From Rhizophagus clarus (Eukaryota; Glomeromycota; Glomeromycetes; Glomerales; Glomeraceae), in contig BLAL01000229.1 of assembly GCA_015698045.1 (NCBI GenBank), positions 1,648,001 through 1,712,000 on the forward strand: a stretch of 64,000 bases of DNA. Direction: 5' to 3'. The notes under the pieces were generated by a model, which had not been told where the DNA came from, did not search any database, and saw only the letters and a list, made by a program, of their open reading frames with translations. Positions within the stretch are counted from its first letter, which is position 1. The number at the start of each line of letters is the position of its first letter. Positions 31,966-41,724 of this stretch are shown here, one piece after another. Both the position numbers and the translations under genes were made by a program.

Positions 31966-32967
31966 ATGACCATCATAGTTTTCGGAAATTCTACATCTCC
32001 TTACACTCGAATAGTATACTACGTTCTTAAAGAACTAGGATTATCTTATGAAATGATTCAACCAAGTAGTTACGAAGAAATTAAGACTCCAGAATATTTA
32101 GCCACCAAGCATCCTTTGTAAGTTTCATTGAAGTTATATATGTACGTCCCTGAAACTTTACAAGTTACTGATCTTTTCCTTCTTTTTTTTTTTAATAGTG
32201 GAAGACTTCCTTATCTCGATGATGATGGATTTCATATTTATGAATCTCGTGCAATAGCTCGTTACTTGATAAACAAATATCAAGGAACAAAAACTTCCAC
32301 CGTCCTTATTCCTTCTGATGTACAAAAAGCCGCTTTGATAGAACAATTTATTTCAATAGAAACTTCTTATTATAATCAACCTCTAAGTAAATTAATTACG
32401 CAATTAATAAGCATGAAACGTCAAGGCAAAGAACCTGATCTTAAAATTGTTAACGAAGCTCGTGAAGAACTTGATAAAGTTTTAGACGTTTACGAAAAAT
32501 TATTAGAAGGCAAAGATTATTTAGCTGGAGAATTTTCCTTAGCTGATATTCTTCATATTCCTCTTACTTTTTATGCTTTTAGAGCTGGTGAAGGAGATTT
32601 GTGGAATAAACGTCCTAATGTTTCTAGATGGTGGAAGAACATTACCGAACGTGAAAGCTGGAAAGATATTGTCACTATAAACAAATTAAGTCCCTCCGTG
32701 CGTTCTTCAGAAGAAACACCTTTAAGTTCGTCTTTACTAGCTTCAACCTTCCAAAAGTTTATTTCAAGGGGATTATTAATATTAAATTTATTCTTAGTCC
32801 GGATATACTCCTTGAGCTATGAAATTTTGAAGTTGCTAATATCTACTGTTGTAGTATTAATTATTGTAATTGAATTATTAAATATAACTGAGCGTATTCT
32901 GCCAGATTATTCGAATATGGGTAAAACTTTTATTTATGATTTAATCACTAGATTATTATATAATTAA
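31966..32967 (+). CDS. Glutathione S-transferase with CRN-derived membrane tail (GST copy 13, 306 aa)
   Basis: Exon 1 is 31966-32117 and exon 2 32199-32967. Residues 1-209 equal copy 12 almost exactly (Ser11-Pro12, Arg15, YESRAI). After DIVTINKL, where other copies end, the frame runs on for about 95 residues: a Ser-rich stretch (SSEETPLSSSLLASTF) and a strongly hydrophobic segment containing LLISTVVVLIIVIELL that would span a membrane once, then a short polar end. DNA 32690-32890 matches 1801-1990. Both, read on the minus strand, give CRN-header-like sequence (here NPLEINFWKVEASKDELKGV), so the tail is an antisense reading of a decayed CRN fragment. If translated, it would make a tail-anchored GST. 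It may equally be a recent read-through without function. Confidence 0.85.
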
Positions 32968-33398
32968 TCTTTAATTTGAATAATTATTTACTCGTAAATT
33001 TAAAACGACTTTACTAAATCACACCACTGGTGCTCAACACCACATCACGTGATTTAAAAATCAATTTTGATTGGTTAAACTTGATCAGCTAACATTAAAA
33101 ATTCCGCGATACCGATACATTCATTTTAATAATTTATTTGTACATACACTTACAATAAATGATACAAAAACATTATACTTTAATAAAGATCATGCTTAAT
33201 CTTAAAAAAAAAAAGTAAAAGAAATTATAGATTTTTGCATTACATTAGTGATTTAAATAAATAAAAAAAAAAAAAATACCAAAAGATTTAATGAGTATCC
33301 AAAGACGTACTATAATACTTTCAATTATATATTTAATTTTTTTGGATCAAACTGATTCATCTTCTGAAGAAACATCTGAAGATAATATTGATTTATCA
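32968..33398. other. Spacer
   Basis: AT-rich. AATCACACCACTGGTG at 33017 may be the left end of a larger inverted-repeat structure ending at 36085. A stretch with TCTGAAGAAACATCTGAAGA near 33362 is Ser/Glu-coding in appearance but has no ORF. Confidence 0.4.
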
Positions 33399-33561
33399 AT
33401 TGGGTTCTTTGCTAAGAAAATGACCTTCTGAGAACTTTTTACTAAAAATTGAGATTTTTATAGTTCTTTATTTTTCAAAGCTAATAGATTAAAATGAGTT
33501 TAACAATAAAATTTAGTTAAAAAATTTCTCAGAAGATAATTTTCCTAGCAAAGTACCCAAT
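33399..33561. mobile_element. 163-bp MITE with TTATCA target duplication
   Basis: The left end ATTGGGTTCTTTGCTAAGAA and the reverse complement of the right end ATTGGGTACTTTGCTAGGAA match over about 45-50 bp, through CTTCTGAGAA. TTATCA flanks both sides (33393-33398 and 33562-33567). No coding capacity. Confidence 0.75.
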
Positions 33562-34093
33562 TTATCATGAATGTTTAAACGTTATTGAAAGAAACATTAT
33601 AATTATATAAAAAATTTAAAAAAAATTTACCTTATAATTCTTTTTAATATTTTTCCATTTATTTGCATACTGTTAAACAGAATATTTGCAGCCATTATTA
33701 AGAAATATTGCGGACGCGTCTTGCTCTTTCGTATTACCACCATCACCGTATTTTGTACTTAAATTATTCACTTCTTCTTTTTTTTATCAAAAATAAAAGT
33801 AACAATTTTACGTCATCATCTTTTTTTATTATTACTTTTGTCTGTTTTAGTAGAGAGTTCTTTTTTGTTAGAAAAGCCGGATGTTTCCATTATATTTTTT
33901 AAATTTTATTATTAAAATTCAAAGTGCATATTGTGGTAAGTGTGATAGCTATCTGGCGCGTCACCAACCTCGTGACTAGAGGGATGGTGTATGGTGATCT
34001 CAATTGTGGGGTATACCTTGAATTGGAAATTTAAATTCTAATCCGTTGGATCAACTCAATCTAATCCACATTAATTTTATAATTCGTGAGTAT
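33562..34093. other. Spacer without recognised gene
   Basis: Contains a slightly GC-richer patch, GCGCGTCACCAACCTCGTGA, at about 33957. No gene is seen. Confidence 0.4.
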
Positions 34094-34901
34094 GGATTAG
34101 AGCTTTTCACCGGATTATCCTATGAATAATTTAGGATAACCCATTTGAAGATTTTAAAGATCCGGATATCCGGTCAAATAGGATAATGGGTAGTCCGGAT
34201 AATTAACCTAGGATAATCCGGATTATTCGGATTATTCTAAGATAATGAGATGATTCTAAAAAATTCCTTAAAACCCAAAATATTTTGTCACGTAATGAAA
34301 CCTTTTTGGGTAGTTTCTTTAAAATTTGTTTAGGTTTCGGTGGCGTTTTTCAGAATTGGTAAATTTATTTTTTTGTCCATTATTATTATTATTTTTTTTT
34401 TTTTTTTTTTGCTTCATATTTTTGTTAATTTTTGACTTTTCACCTCCTTTAAAATCCGGGTGGCAAATGGACCTTAGACTTGAAAGTAAGTTTCGAAATT
34501 ATTTTTTTTTTTATTATTATTATTTTAATGAGCATTAACTAATTTTCATTTTTTTTTTTTTTTTTTTTTTTTTAGGCCCAAAATACCAAGTTCAGAATTC
34601 GGACTCCTCTTTTCAAAGGTAATACTTTATTTGAAATAGCATTCTTTTTTTATTTTTATTTAACAAAATGTTATCTAAGGTTTCATTTGTCTGTTTGTAT
34701 AGATTTATCAGTACAGCTGGAGTCTGACTTTCTGTACAATAACATATAAATCATATTTTTAACCTAGGATAATTCGGATTATTCATAGTATTATAAATTC
34801 TAAATCCGGATACCCAGTCAAAATAGGATAACGGATAATCCAGATAATAGGATAATCCGGGTAAATCCTAGGATTTTATCCGTTCAAGGAAAGCTCTAAT
34901 T
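34094..34901. mobile_element. Inverted-repeat element rich in ATCCGGAT
   Basis: GATTAGAGCTTTTC (34095) pairs with GGAAAGCTCTAATT (34888). Both flanks contain many copies of GGATAATCCGG, AGGATAAT and ATCCGGATA in opposed orientation over about 170 bp. The middle is T-rich with short exonic-looking GC-richer pieces but no ORF. Probably a non-autonomous DNA element. Confidence 0.45.
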
Positions 34902-34927
34902 GGATTGAGGCGACGCCTCAATCCAAT
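34899..34927. repeat. Perfect 29-bp palindrome
   Basis: ATTGGATTGAGGCG, a single A at 34913, then CGCCTCAATCCAAT. It sits at the edge of the ATCCGGAT element. Confidence 0.95.
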
Positions 34928-35640
34928 CCATGTGAATACACCCATTAATGAAAAATAATAAATAGTCAAGGATCAAACTCATAAAAGTAAAGTTAAAGGA
35001 TAAAACTCGTAAAAATTAACAAAGTTAAAGAATAAAAAAAAAAAAATGAAATCCAAGTTAAAGTACAATAAAGACTAAACCCTAAAGTTAAAGAACAAAT
35101 CCATAAGGTTAAAGAATGAAATTAAAGAACAAAAAAAAGGATAAAACCCAAACTTATAAAACGAAAAAAGATAAACCACCAAAGTAAAATAATGAAAAAG
35201 ACAAAACCAAAATTTAAGGAACAAAAATAACGGAATCCATAAAATAAGAATGAAATAAAGTTAGTAAAGAATAACCAAAGAATAAACAAGACAATGGTAC
35301 ACATACCATCTTTAAACCTATAAAGGAAGAAAAGAAATTAGAGATATAATATTAGACGCGTCTTTAGACCTAGAAGAAAGAAGAAATGAAATTAAAAAGA
35401 AATTTTCAATAAAACAACCAAAAAAGAAAAAAAAGCATACCGAAATAAGGAAGTGAACAAAAAAAGGGGGAAATAAAAGGGGAAATAAAAAGGGGAAAAC
35501 TAAAGGAAGGAGAAAGGAAGGAGAAACAAAAAGAAAGACGAAAATGAAAAAAAAAGAAAATGAAAGAAAAGGGGGAAACGAAAAAAATATACAAATCAAG
35601 TTATATGAAGTCGCATGATGTGATGATTTACTACGAAATA
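34928..35640. other. Purine-rich low-complexity block
   Basis: The + strand is almost only A and G at 35400-35590, with degenerate copies of AAAGTTAAAGAA before that. Minus-strand ORFs here are Phe/Ser/Leu runs produced by the composition and are not genes. Confidence 0.7.
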
Positions 35641-35654
35641 ATAATACCCGACGT

Positions 35655-36000
35655 TCAAAATCATCATCCCGATATCACATTCATTATCCCGATATTTATT
35701 AATTCTATATTATTACATTTCTTCTATAGACAATAATTGATATTTTTTTTTTTGTATTAATTAGTAATTTTTTTTTTTTTTTATTAATGTTTAATAATTT
35801 TGATAATATTTGTAAAAATCAATGTATTATTATAACAATTAATATTTTTTATTACCACTCATTAATACTTCGCAAAATTAATTAAATCCATTTTTAATTA
35901 GAATATTATAGTATTGTTAGTAGAATAATGAGTAATGACTGATGTCGGGATAATGAATGTTGGAATAATGAGTGCCGGGATAGTGATTGTTTGGAATAAT
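35655..36000. mobile_element. Possible MITE with CATTCATTATCCCGAYAT arms
   Basis: CATTCATTATCCCGATAT at 35678-35695 and its inverse ATGTCGGGATAATGAATG at 35942-35959; further TCCCGA/TCGGGA pieces extend the arms outward. The middle is AT-only. Confidence 0.45.
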
Positions 36001-36211
36001 GAAGTTCAGGGATTTTGAAATTTTGGGATTCTGATTTGTCGGGATTTTTAATGGTTGCTGGTGATTTGACACCACCGGTGTGATTTATAATTTTCGATTT
36101 AAATTTAGAAGCATATTTTGAATATTTCTATAAGATCAATAAAATAATAATTAACTGATTATTTTTCTAAAAATTGATTTATTATGTTTACTTATTATAA
36201 TATTATTAACA

Positions 36212-36371
36212 TTACAACCACAATTTGAGCATATGAATATCACGATATGCAACTACAGTATATGAAAGATTTAGACGAAATTCTACTCCATCATTTAGCT
36301 CAATGCTTCCTCCAAGTAGGCATAGGCTCTGTTGTTTATCTTCAGGGATTTCTCTTATAATACCATCTGGA
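36212..36371 (-). CDS. Possible terminal exon of an unknown gene
   Basis: After a plausible acceptor (ATATTACAG) the minus strand reads PDGIIREIPEDKQQSLCLLG, then GVEFRLNLSYTVVAYRDIHM, ending in TAA. The composition is protein-like, unlike the simple-sequence ORFs nearby. I found no upstream exon and recognise no family. Confidence 0.3.
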
Positions 36372-36499
36372 CTGTAATATTGATAAATAATATATATATA
36401 TGATGTCAGTGCAGAAAACATCTCTTTTTTTTAGAATGAATAAGTAAATAAATAAATAAAAGAACAATATAATATATAATTATATTGTAATAACATAAG

Positions 36500-36607
36500 T
36501 GGTGATGATGGTACTGCTCGTGCTATTGTTGCTAGTGGTGATGATGGTACTGCTCGTGCTATTGTTGCTAGTGGTGATGGTGGTATTGCTCGTGCTATTG
36601 TTACTAC
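36500..36607. repeat. 36-bp minisatellite, 3 copies
   Basis: AGTGGTGATGATGGTACTGC followed by TCGTGCTATTGTTGCT, three times with four substitutions in the last. It is open in frame on both strands (SGDDGTARAIVA forward, ATIARAVPSSPL reverse). Confidence 0.9.
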
Positions 36608-37568
36608 ATTAAAGCTTACATATTGTATAATACAATGAATATCATAATTGCTAATGTCTTTCAAGTTAAGAATAATTAGTATTTGAATAAAAGTTATTAA
36701 TTTTAAAATAATTGTTATGTATTTTGGTTTCAAAATATTATTTAAATACTGTATGATTAGTTAACATACATTTTATCATTTGCTCTTTGCGAGCAGTTTG
36801 ATTTTCAGTAATATCAATAGCGCGGTTTGACTGTTAAGTGAAGAATCATATGAAATATATTATGATGCATGTGGTACATACTGTATATAGTTTAAAATGA
36901 GTTAGTATATATTTACATTATGTAAGATACTGTATAAAACTTTTGATTTATAATATATATGTTCTCCAAAGGATCCAATATAATCAGAACTAATGAAATT
37001 CTGCCAGAAATTGTATTTAGTTCAAAACTAATTTTTCACTATGGGCCGAAACTAACGAAACATTTCCACCAGAAAATGAGTGTATCTGATTTATAATTGT
37101 ATTTTGGTCAAAAATATATGAGATTTGCTACTTTGGCAGCGTTCCAATGGTACTCATATTGTTGCATAATGTTCTCCCTATAAGCCATTCCCATATTTTG
37201 CAAACAGGGCGCCCACCTACTTTCTTTTTTGGGAAAAAAGTCGTATAGATAAAATAATATCATTTTTACGTGAGAAATTTGATTTAAATCAAATCAGAGT
37301 TTTCGGATGATTAAACCGAAACTAGGCCGAAATTAGGAGGTTTCGGTTGTCAGTAATTGAGAACGATCGTATGACTAGCTATATTTACAAAGAATTACTT
37401 TATGACTCAAGATAAGTCATTAAACTGAGGTTTTTTTAAAACCCTAAAAAGTAGGGTACATTGTTTTACTTATTTAAAGTTATGAATTTTTTTTCGGGTA
37501 AGTAAAGCTTATTCTAGCTATTCTAACTACATATCAACATATAATACATAAAAGCAAAACAAATAAAA
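36608..37568. other. Spacer upstream of the 149-aa gene
   Basis: AT-rich with a somewhat GC-richer patch at 36960-37340 (CCGAAACTAGGCCGAAATTA). No gene is recognised. Confidence 0.4.
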
Positions 37569-38018
37569 ATGAGATCAACGGATAGGAGATATTGGTGCCG
37601 TACACACTCGTCATTCTACTTCCTTGGTTGCCCTATTGATTTTAAGTTGGTGGATTTAAGTGTTTTAAAAAACAACTCGTCCTCATCTGAGGAAGACGAT
37701 GATGATTGTTATGATGAGGATGAAAAGTACGAGTTTTTGAACGAATATGTAGAAAAAAATTATGGTTCTCTTTTCTATTTAGGAAAAGCCACAGTAGCAG
37801 CTGACCTAACGGAATGGGAGGCTCGATATGAAGTGTACTTGGCTTTTCATTTACCATATGATGATGATGAAACACTTACAATTCCTAAATTAAAAAATTT
37901 TTTCAGCAATTTTGATATTAGTAAAGTGGATCAATTTCGCGCTCTGATGAAATTGTTAAAACAACCAGAAGAAGATTCTGAACCTGGATTGTGTTCTTGC
38001 CATTACACTATAGGATAA
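37569..38018 (+). CDS. Hypothetical acidic protein, 149 aa
   Basis: Single uninterrupted frame with ATG after AAATAAAA and a stop followed at once by AAATAAAATA. The N-terminus MRSTDRRYWCRTH is basic and contains Cys and His. Residues about 38-54 are a Ser run leading into an acidic tract (SSSSEEDDDDCYDEDEKYE). The C-terminal half is mixed (EWEARYEVYLAFHLPY, DISKVDQFRALMKLL) and ends in CSCHY. The aromatic and charged composition and clean frame argue for a real gene. I recognise no domain; a first C-x-H and last C-x-C-H could bind a metal, which is speculation. Confidence 0.6.
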   Translation: MRSTDRRYWCRTHSSFYFLGCPIDFKLVDLSVLKNNSSSSEEDDDDCYDEDEKYEFLNEYVEKNYGSLFYLGKATVAADLTEWEARYEVYLAFHLPYDDDETLTIPKLKNFFSNFDISKVDQFRALMKLLKQPEEDSEPGLCSCHYTIG

Positions 38019-39152
38019 AAAATAAAATACAGTTAATCTGAATTATGAGTTGGTTAATGTTTTTATAGTTGTTATATAAATTACTGTGTTAACACAAATA
38101 TAGTATTTACAGTGTTTGCTTGGAAATTTGCAAATTATTAACATAATGTTATTAACATAATAAAAATAATCTTAATAATAAAGAATCATTCGGGTTAATG
38201 TAAAATATTATTTCTTTGTTTTCCTTTTTAAAATCAATTGTACGGAAAAGATCAAAATTATAAATTATTGACAAAATCAATTTTAACTAATAATTAGTAG
38301 TTATTGTTCAGTCATTAGGAATAATACGACAACCAATAGAAATTAATGCCACTAATACTGACTTCAATATTGGTTCAATATTGGATTTTATATAAAATAT
38401 CGATTATTAAAATCCCGCATATCTGAACGATAACTAATCATAAGTCATTTAGCACCCAAAATTTTATAAGTTATTGAAGGTATAACAAGATGAGAAATCA
38501 AACTTATGTGGTATAATTCATTTTTTTTTTTTTTTTTCGGTAAAAAGTCCCTATATCTTTAAAATTTGATATTCGAGTTTTATTGTCATATTTTTTTTTT
38601 TTCGAAAACATTAAAGAAAAATATTTTTTTAATTGTAATGTTTACTTTACACTTATCATGTAAAAGCAATGAAAGAGAAAATAGATACTTCAAATAATTA
38701 CCGGGATTAACGAAATTTATTTACATATCAAAATTTCTATTTTGGTAAATCGTTCCGTAATCGTGGTGAAATTCCGTAAATCTGCAAGTTCTAAGTCAAA
38801 TAATTTCCTGATTTTCATGATTTGAGGAAATAAAATTCCATGAATATACAATCCTATTATGAAAAAAAAAAAATACAAAACATTTCTTTTTATTACAAAA
38901 TATTTTATTATTTTACCGTATGAAATTAAATTCATTCAAAGATTTTGGATGTTTTACGTGCCCCGTGTTTTTTTTTTTTTGTTTCGCCGTTACCACGTGA
39001 GTCGTACAAATAATAGCGCCAAATAATAAACAATAACGTAATCATTATTAATTTGTACAACGATTCGTCAACTATAAATTTGGTTACGAACCTTCGATTT
39101 CTTTTTTTTTCTTTAACTTTTTTTTTCCTAGAAAAAAAAAAAAATAATAGTG
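38019..39152. other. Spacer
   Basis: AT-rich, with pyrimidine tracts before 39100 that probably belong to the promoter of the next gene. No gene is seen. Confidence 0.5.
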
Positions 39153-40592
39153 ATGGAAACACAAGAGAATGTTGCGGCGGAAGATCCCTCCATATCTTTT
39201 ACTCAAAATAAGACAATTATAAATATAGATAATAGTAATCTTAATGATAAGGTCGTCTCTAAAAATGATCTCTTACATAATTTAATCGAAAAACAAGCAA
39301 ACGAATTTGAAGAATTTGGTAAACGAATGAGTTCGGATTTAAAAAATATTTACAAAGAATATATAGATCAACAAAATAATGATGTAAAAATAAACACGAA
39401 TTCTATTGAAACAGAGAATGTTTGTAATAATTGTAATAATTATGATGAAAGAATTGATTCTCAATCACAATTAATTGATTCTTTAAAAGCTCGTATTGAA
39501 GAATTGGAAACTGATTCTCTTATTAAAGAACAAGATATTAGAAAACTTCGAAATGAATTTGATGATTTCAAAAAAGCAATTCTAGGTCCATCATCAGTTA
39601 CAGCAGTTACATCATCGGCTGCGCAGGATAATAAGAAAAATGTTTCTTTAGATACAAATGAGAATGTCATCGAAGATTCAGAAATTCCCATACTTATTCA
39701 ATCCGAAGAGCCAATAAAACTAGCGCATGATGAAGAAGAAAAATTCGATTATAAGAACGTTGAAGATCATGAAAGAATTATTTTCACTAAATCTCGAGCA
39801 TCTTACCAAAATCAATATAATGATTATAATCAAGAATACGAAGAAGAACCTTTGGGAGAACCTGTGACTTATCGAAATTACGAAGAAGAACCTGTGGCTG
39901 GATTGAACGTATTTGAAACATCTTTTCAACAGCACGATGCGGATGATCAAGATTTTTATAGTTATGAAGATGGAACATCTTATCAACAACATGCTACTGA
40001 AGAATATTCCAATCATGATGATTACGATTCAACGCATTTTGGACCTTCGTCATCATTTCATCAATACAATAATTACAATATTGACGCTGCCTATCAGATT
40101 GGTTATAATTCAACGCCTTCAGCATCTTATCAGCAATATAGTGTTCCACTTAATAATAGCACTCCGCGTGAAAAAATGTCGAAATCTCAAAAAACAAATT
40201 TAAAAATTCATACCAGAGTTGAAGGATTCTTAGTTAGTTTAAATAATAAAAAAATTCCTGATCATACATTCAAACCTTTAAGACAAAATTTTAATACAAA
40301 TCAGCTTTTAGAATATGAAAAATCAGACTTATTTAAATCTTTAAGTGAAAGAGCAAAATGTTGTATTAGAATCTCAATTAATGACGAGTTAAGAGATGAA
40401 TTATCTGGTAAAAAGAAATTAACACAACCAATTAGCGTTTATGTGAATAGAAATATTGTTCCTAGTTTACCATCTAATATTAAAAGTTATACTGAATTTG
40501 AGAAAACTCACCATTATAATTGTTTATCTAATGAGAAAAAGAAAAGAATTCAGAAAATTATTTCAAAAGAAAAAAAAAAGTTTAATTATTAA
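39153..40592 (+). CDS. Coiled-coil / double-helical-motif family member A (479 aa)
   Basis: The first ATG of the frame is 39153 (METQENVAAED); an in-frame GTG precedes it. Residues about 38-70 hold IEKQANEFEEFGKRMSSDL, the N-terminal family motif. About residues 105-140 form a leucine-heptad coiled coil (IDSLKARIEELETDSLIKEQ). The middle (150-350) is acidic and rich in Gln/Tyr/Asn, with loose repeats around YQQ and EEEP. Residues about 371-479 are the C-terminal domain, whose two related motifs are YEKSDLFKSLSERAKCCIR and FEKTHHYNCLSNEKKKRIQ, with TQPISVYVNRNIVPSLP between. Basic end KEKKKF. No intron, signal peptide or membrane segment. The coiled coil suggests oligomers and the basic helical end could bind nucleic acid or protein; function unknown. 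Confidence 0.88.
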   Translation: METQENVAAEDPSISFTQNKTIINIDNSNLNDKVVSKNDLLHNLIEKQANEFEEFGKRMSSDLKNIYKEYIDQQNNDVKINTNSIETENVCNNCNNYDERIDSQSQLIDSLKARIEELETDSLIKEQDIRKLRNEFDDFKKAILGPSSVTAVTSSAAQDNKKNVSLDTNENVIEDSEIPILIQSEEPIKLAHDEEEKFDYKNVEDHERIIFTKSRASYQNQYNDYNQEYEEEPLGEPVTYRNYEEEPVAGLNVFETSFQQHDADDQDFYSYEDGTSYQQHATEEYSNHDDYDSTHFGPSSSFHQYNNYNIDAAYQIGYNSTPSASYQQYSVPLNNSTPREKMSKSQKTNLKIHTRVEGFLVSLNNKKIPDHTFKPLRQNFNTNQLLEYEKSDLFKSLSERAKCCIRISINDELRDELSGKKKLTQPISVYVNRNIVPSLPSNIKSYTEFEKTHHYNCLSNEKKKRIQKIISKEKKKFNY

Positions 40593-41724
40593 TAGATATT
40601 AATAAATAAATTCTCTATTCTTTTTTATGTATTGTTTTTTTTTAATCTAATAAAAATATAATTTATTACTATGTAAATCACTTCAAATTTACTATAACGA
40701 ACACAAAACTATTTTCCGTAATTTCACCCTTCATGCAAAGAATTGTCGTTCCATATGTTAAATGAGGGAAAATATGAAAAGATAGAAAATTAAAAGGAGT
40801 TCGATATAGAGTAGACTTAAGGTATGAAAAAAAAGTAAAATTTACATACATTTTTCAATTAAAATATTTATAAAATAGAAAAAAAACATTAAACCAGAAT
40901 ATATATATATTCTGCTGTCAAGGGTGTAAAGAGAGGTTAATCTAGTGCATATTATCTCTCTGCACCGTGAATTCGTCATCTCAAAAATTTCATTTATTTA
41001 TGAAATCTCGTTCTGATTTAATTTTCTTCAAAGGTCCATTAAACTTACTGAGCCAATCATGTAATTCCACGTGTTATATACTTCGATCAAAGTGTTTCGC
41101 TGGTTGAAAAATAGGGCTTATATCGTTGTCATGTTAAAACCGGTTTTCGTACCGATTCTCGACAGATAAATTATGTTATGTTGATCCGGATATAATTATG
41201 ATAGAGTGGAATTTTAATCTATTTTTAAAATAAATAAATGGAAATTGAATAAATAGTTTAGACTCACCTATTTTTTATAATCAGTTTTATATCGAAAATA
41301 AAAAGATATTAAAAAATATAAGAAATTTTACATGAATTTTTAAATAATCTCATATAATCAATCGATTTTGCTACATCAGCACGAGGTACAGTAATAATTT
41401 ATTTAGTAACTTAAATATGGAATCTTTGATGAATTTATTATGATAACAAGAAAACTTTAATATATAATCTATATGTGATCGTAAAGGAGATTAAAGGAGA
41501 TAAGGGCAGGTGAACTTTAACGAATGATCAAAAGCAAACAAATGAGAGATAATCTAACCAACCTTAAATCAAGTGATCACGTGAATCGGGCGAATTTCCT
41601 TTCAAAGAAAACGCTATTTCGGGTGACCAACTGATGCGATAAACAAAAACGCAATTTGTAATCCAAATATATATAACCTTAAAAAAAAAATTTTCCCTCC
41701 TAAATTCCTTTTTGTTTTATAATA
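40593..41724. other. Spacer between family members A and B
   Basis: 3' untranslated region with AATAAATAAATT, then AT-rich DNA. No gene is seen. A few GC-richer words (ACCGGTTTTCGTACCGATTC near 41140) stand out. Confidence 0.5.

Noticed and set aside
35318..35599. 93-codon minus-strand ORF of Phe/Ser/Leu
   Set aside because: Produced by the purine-rich + strand; no protein features.
39150..39152. Start of member A at GTG 39150
   Set aside because: ATG three bases later is the normal eukaryotic start.
39150..40592. Family as HMG-box (MATA-HMG) proteins
   Set aside because: The motif resembles one HMG helix, but the N-terminal strand and spacing of an HMG box are absent; kept only as a hypothesis.
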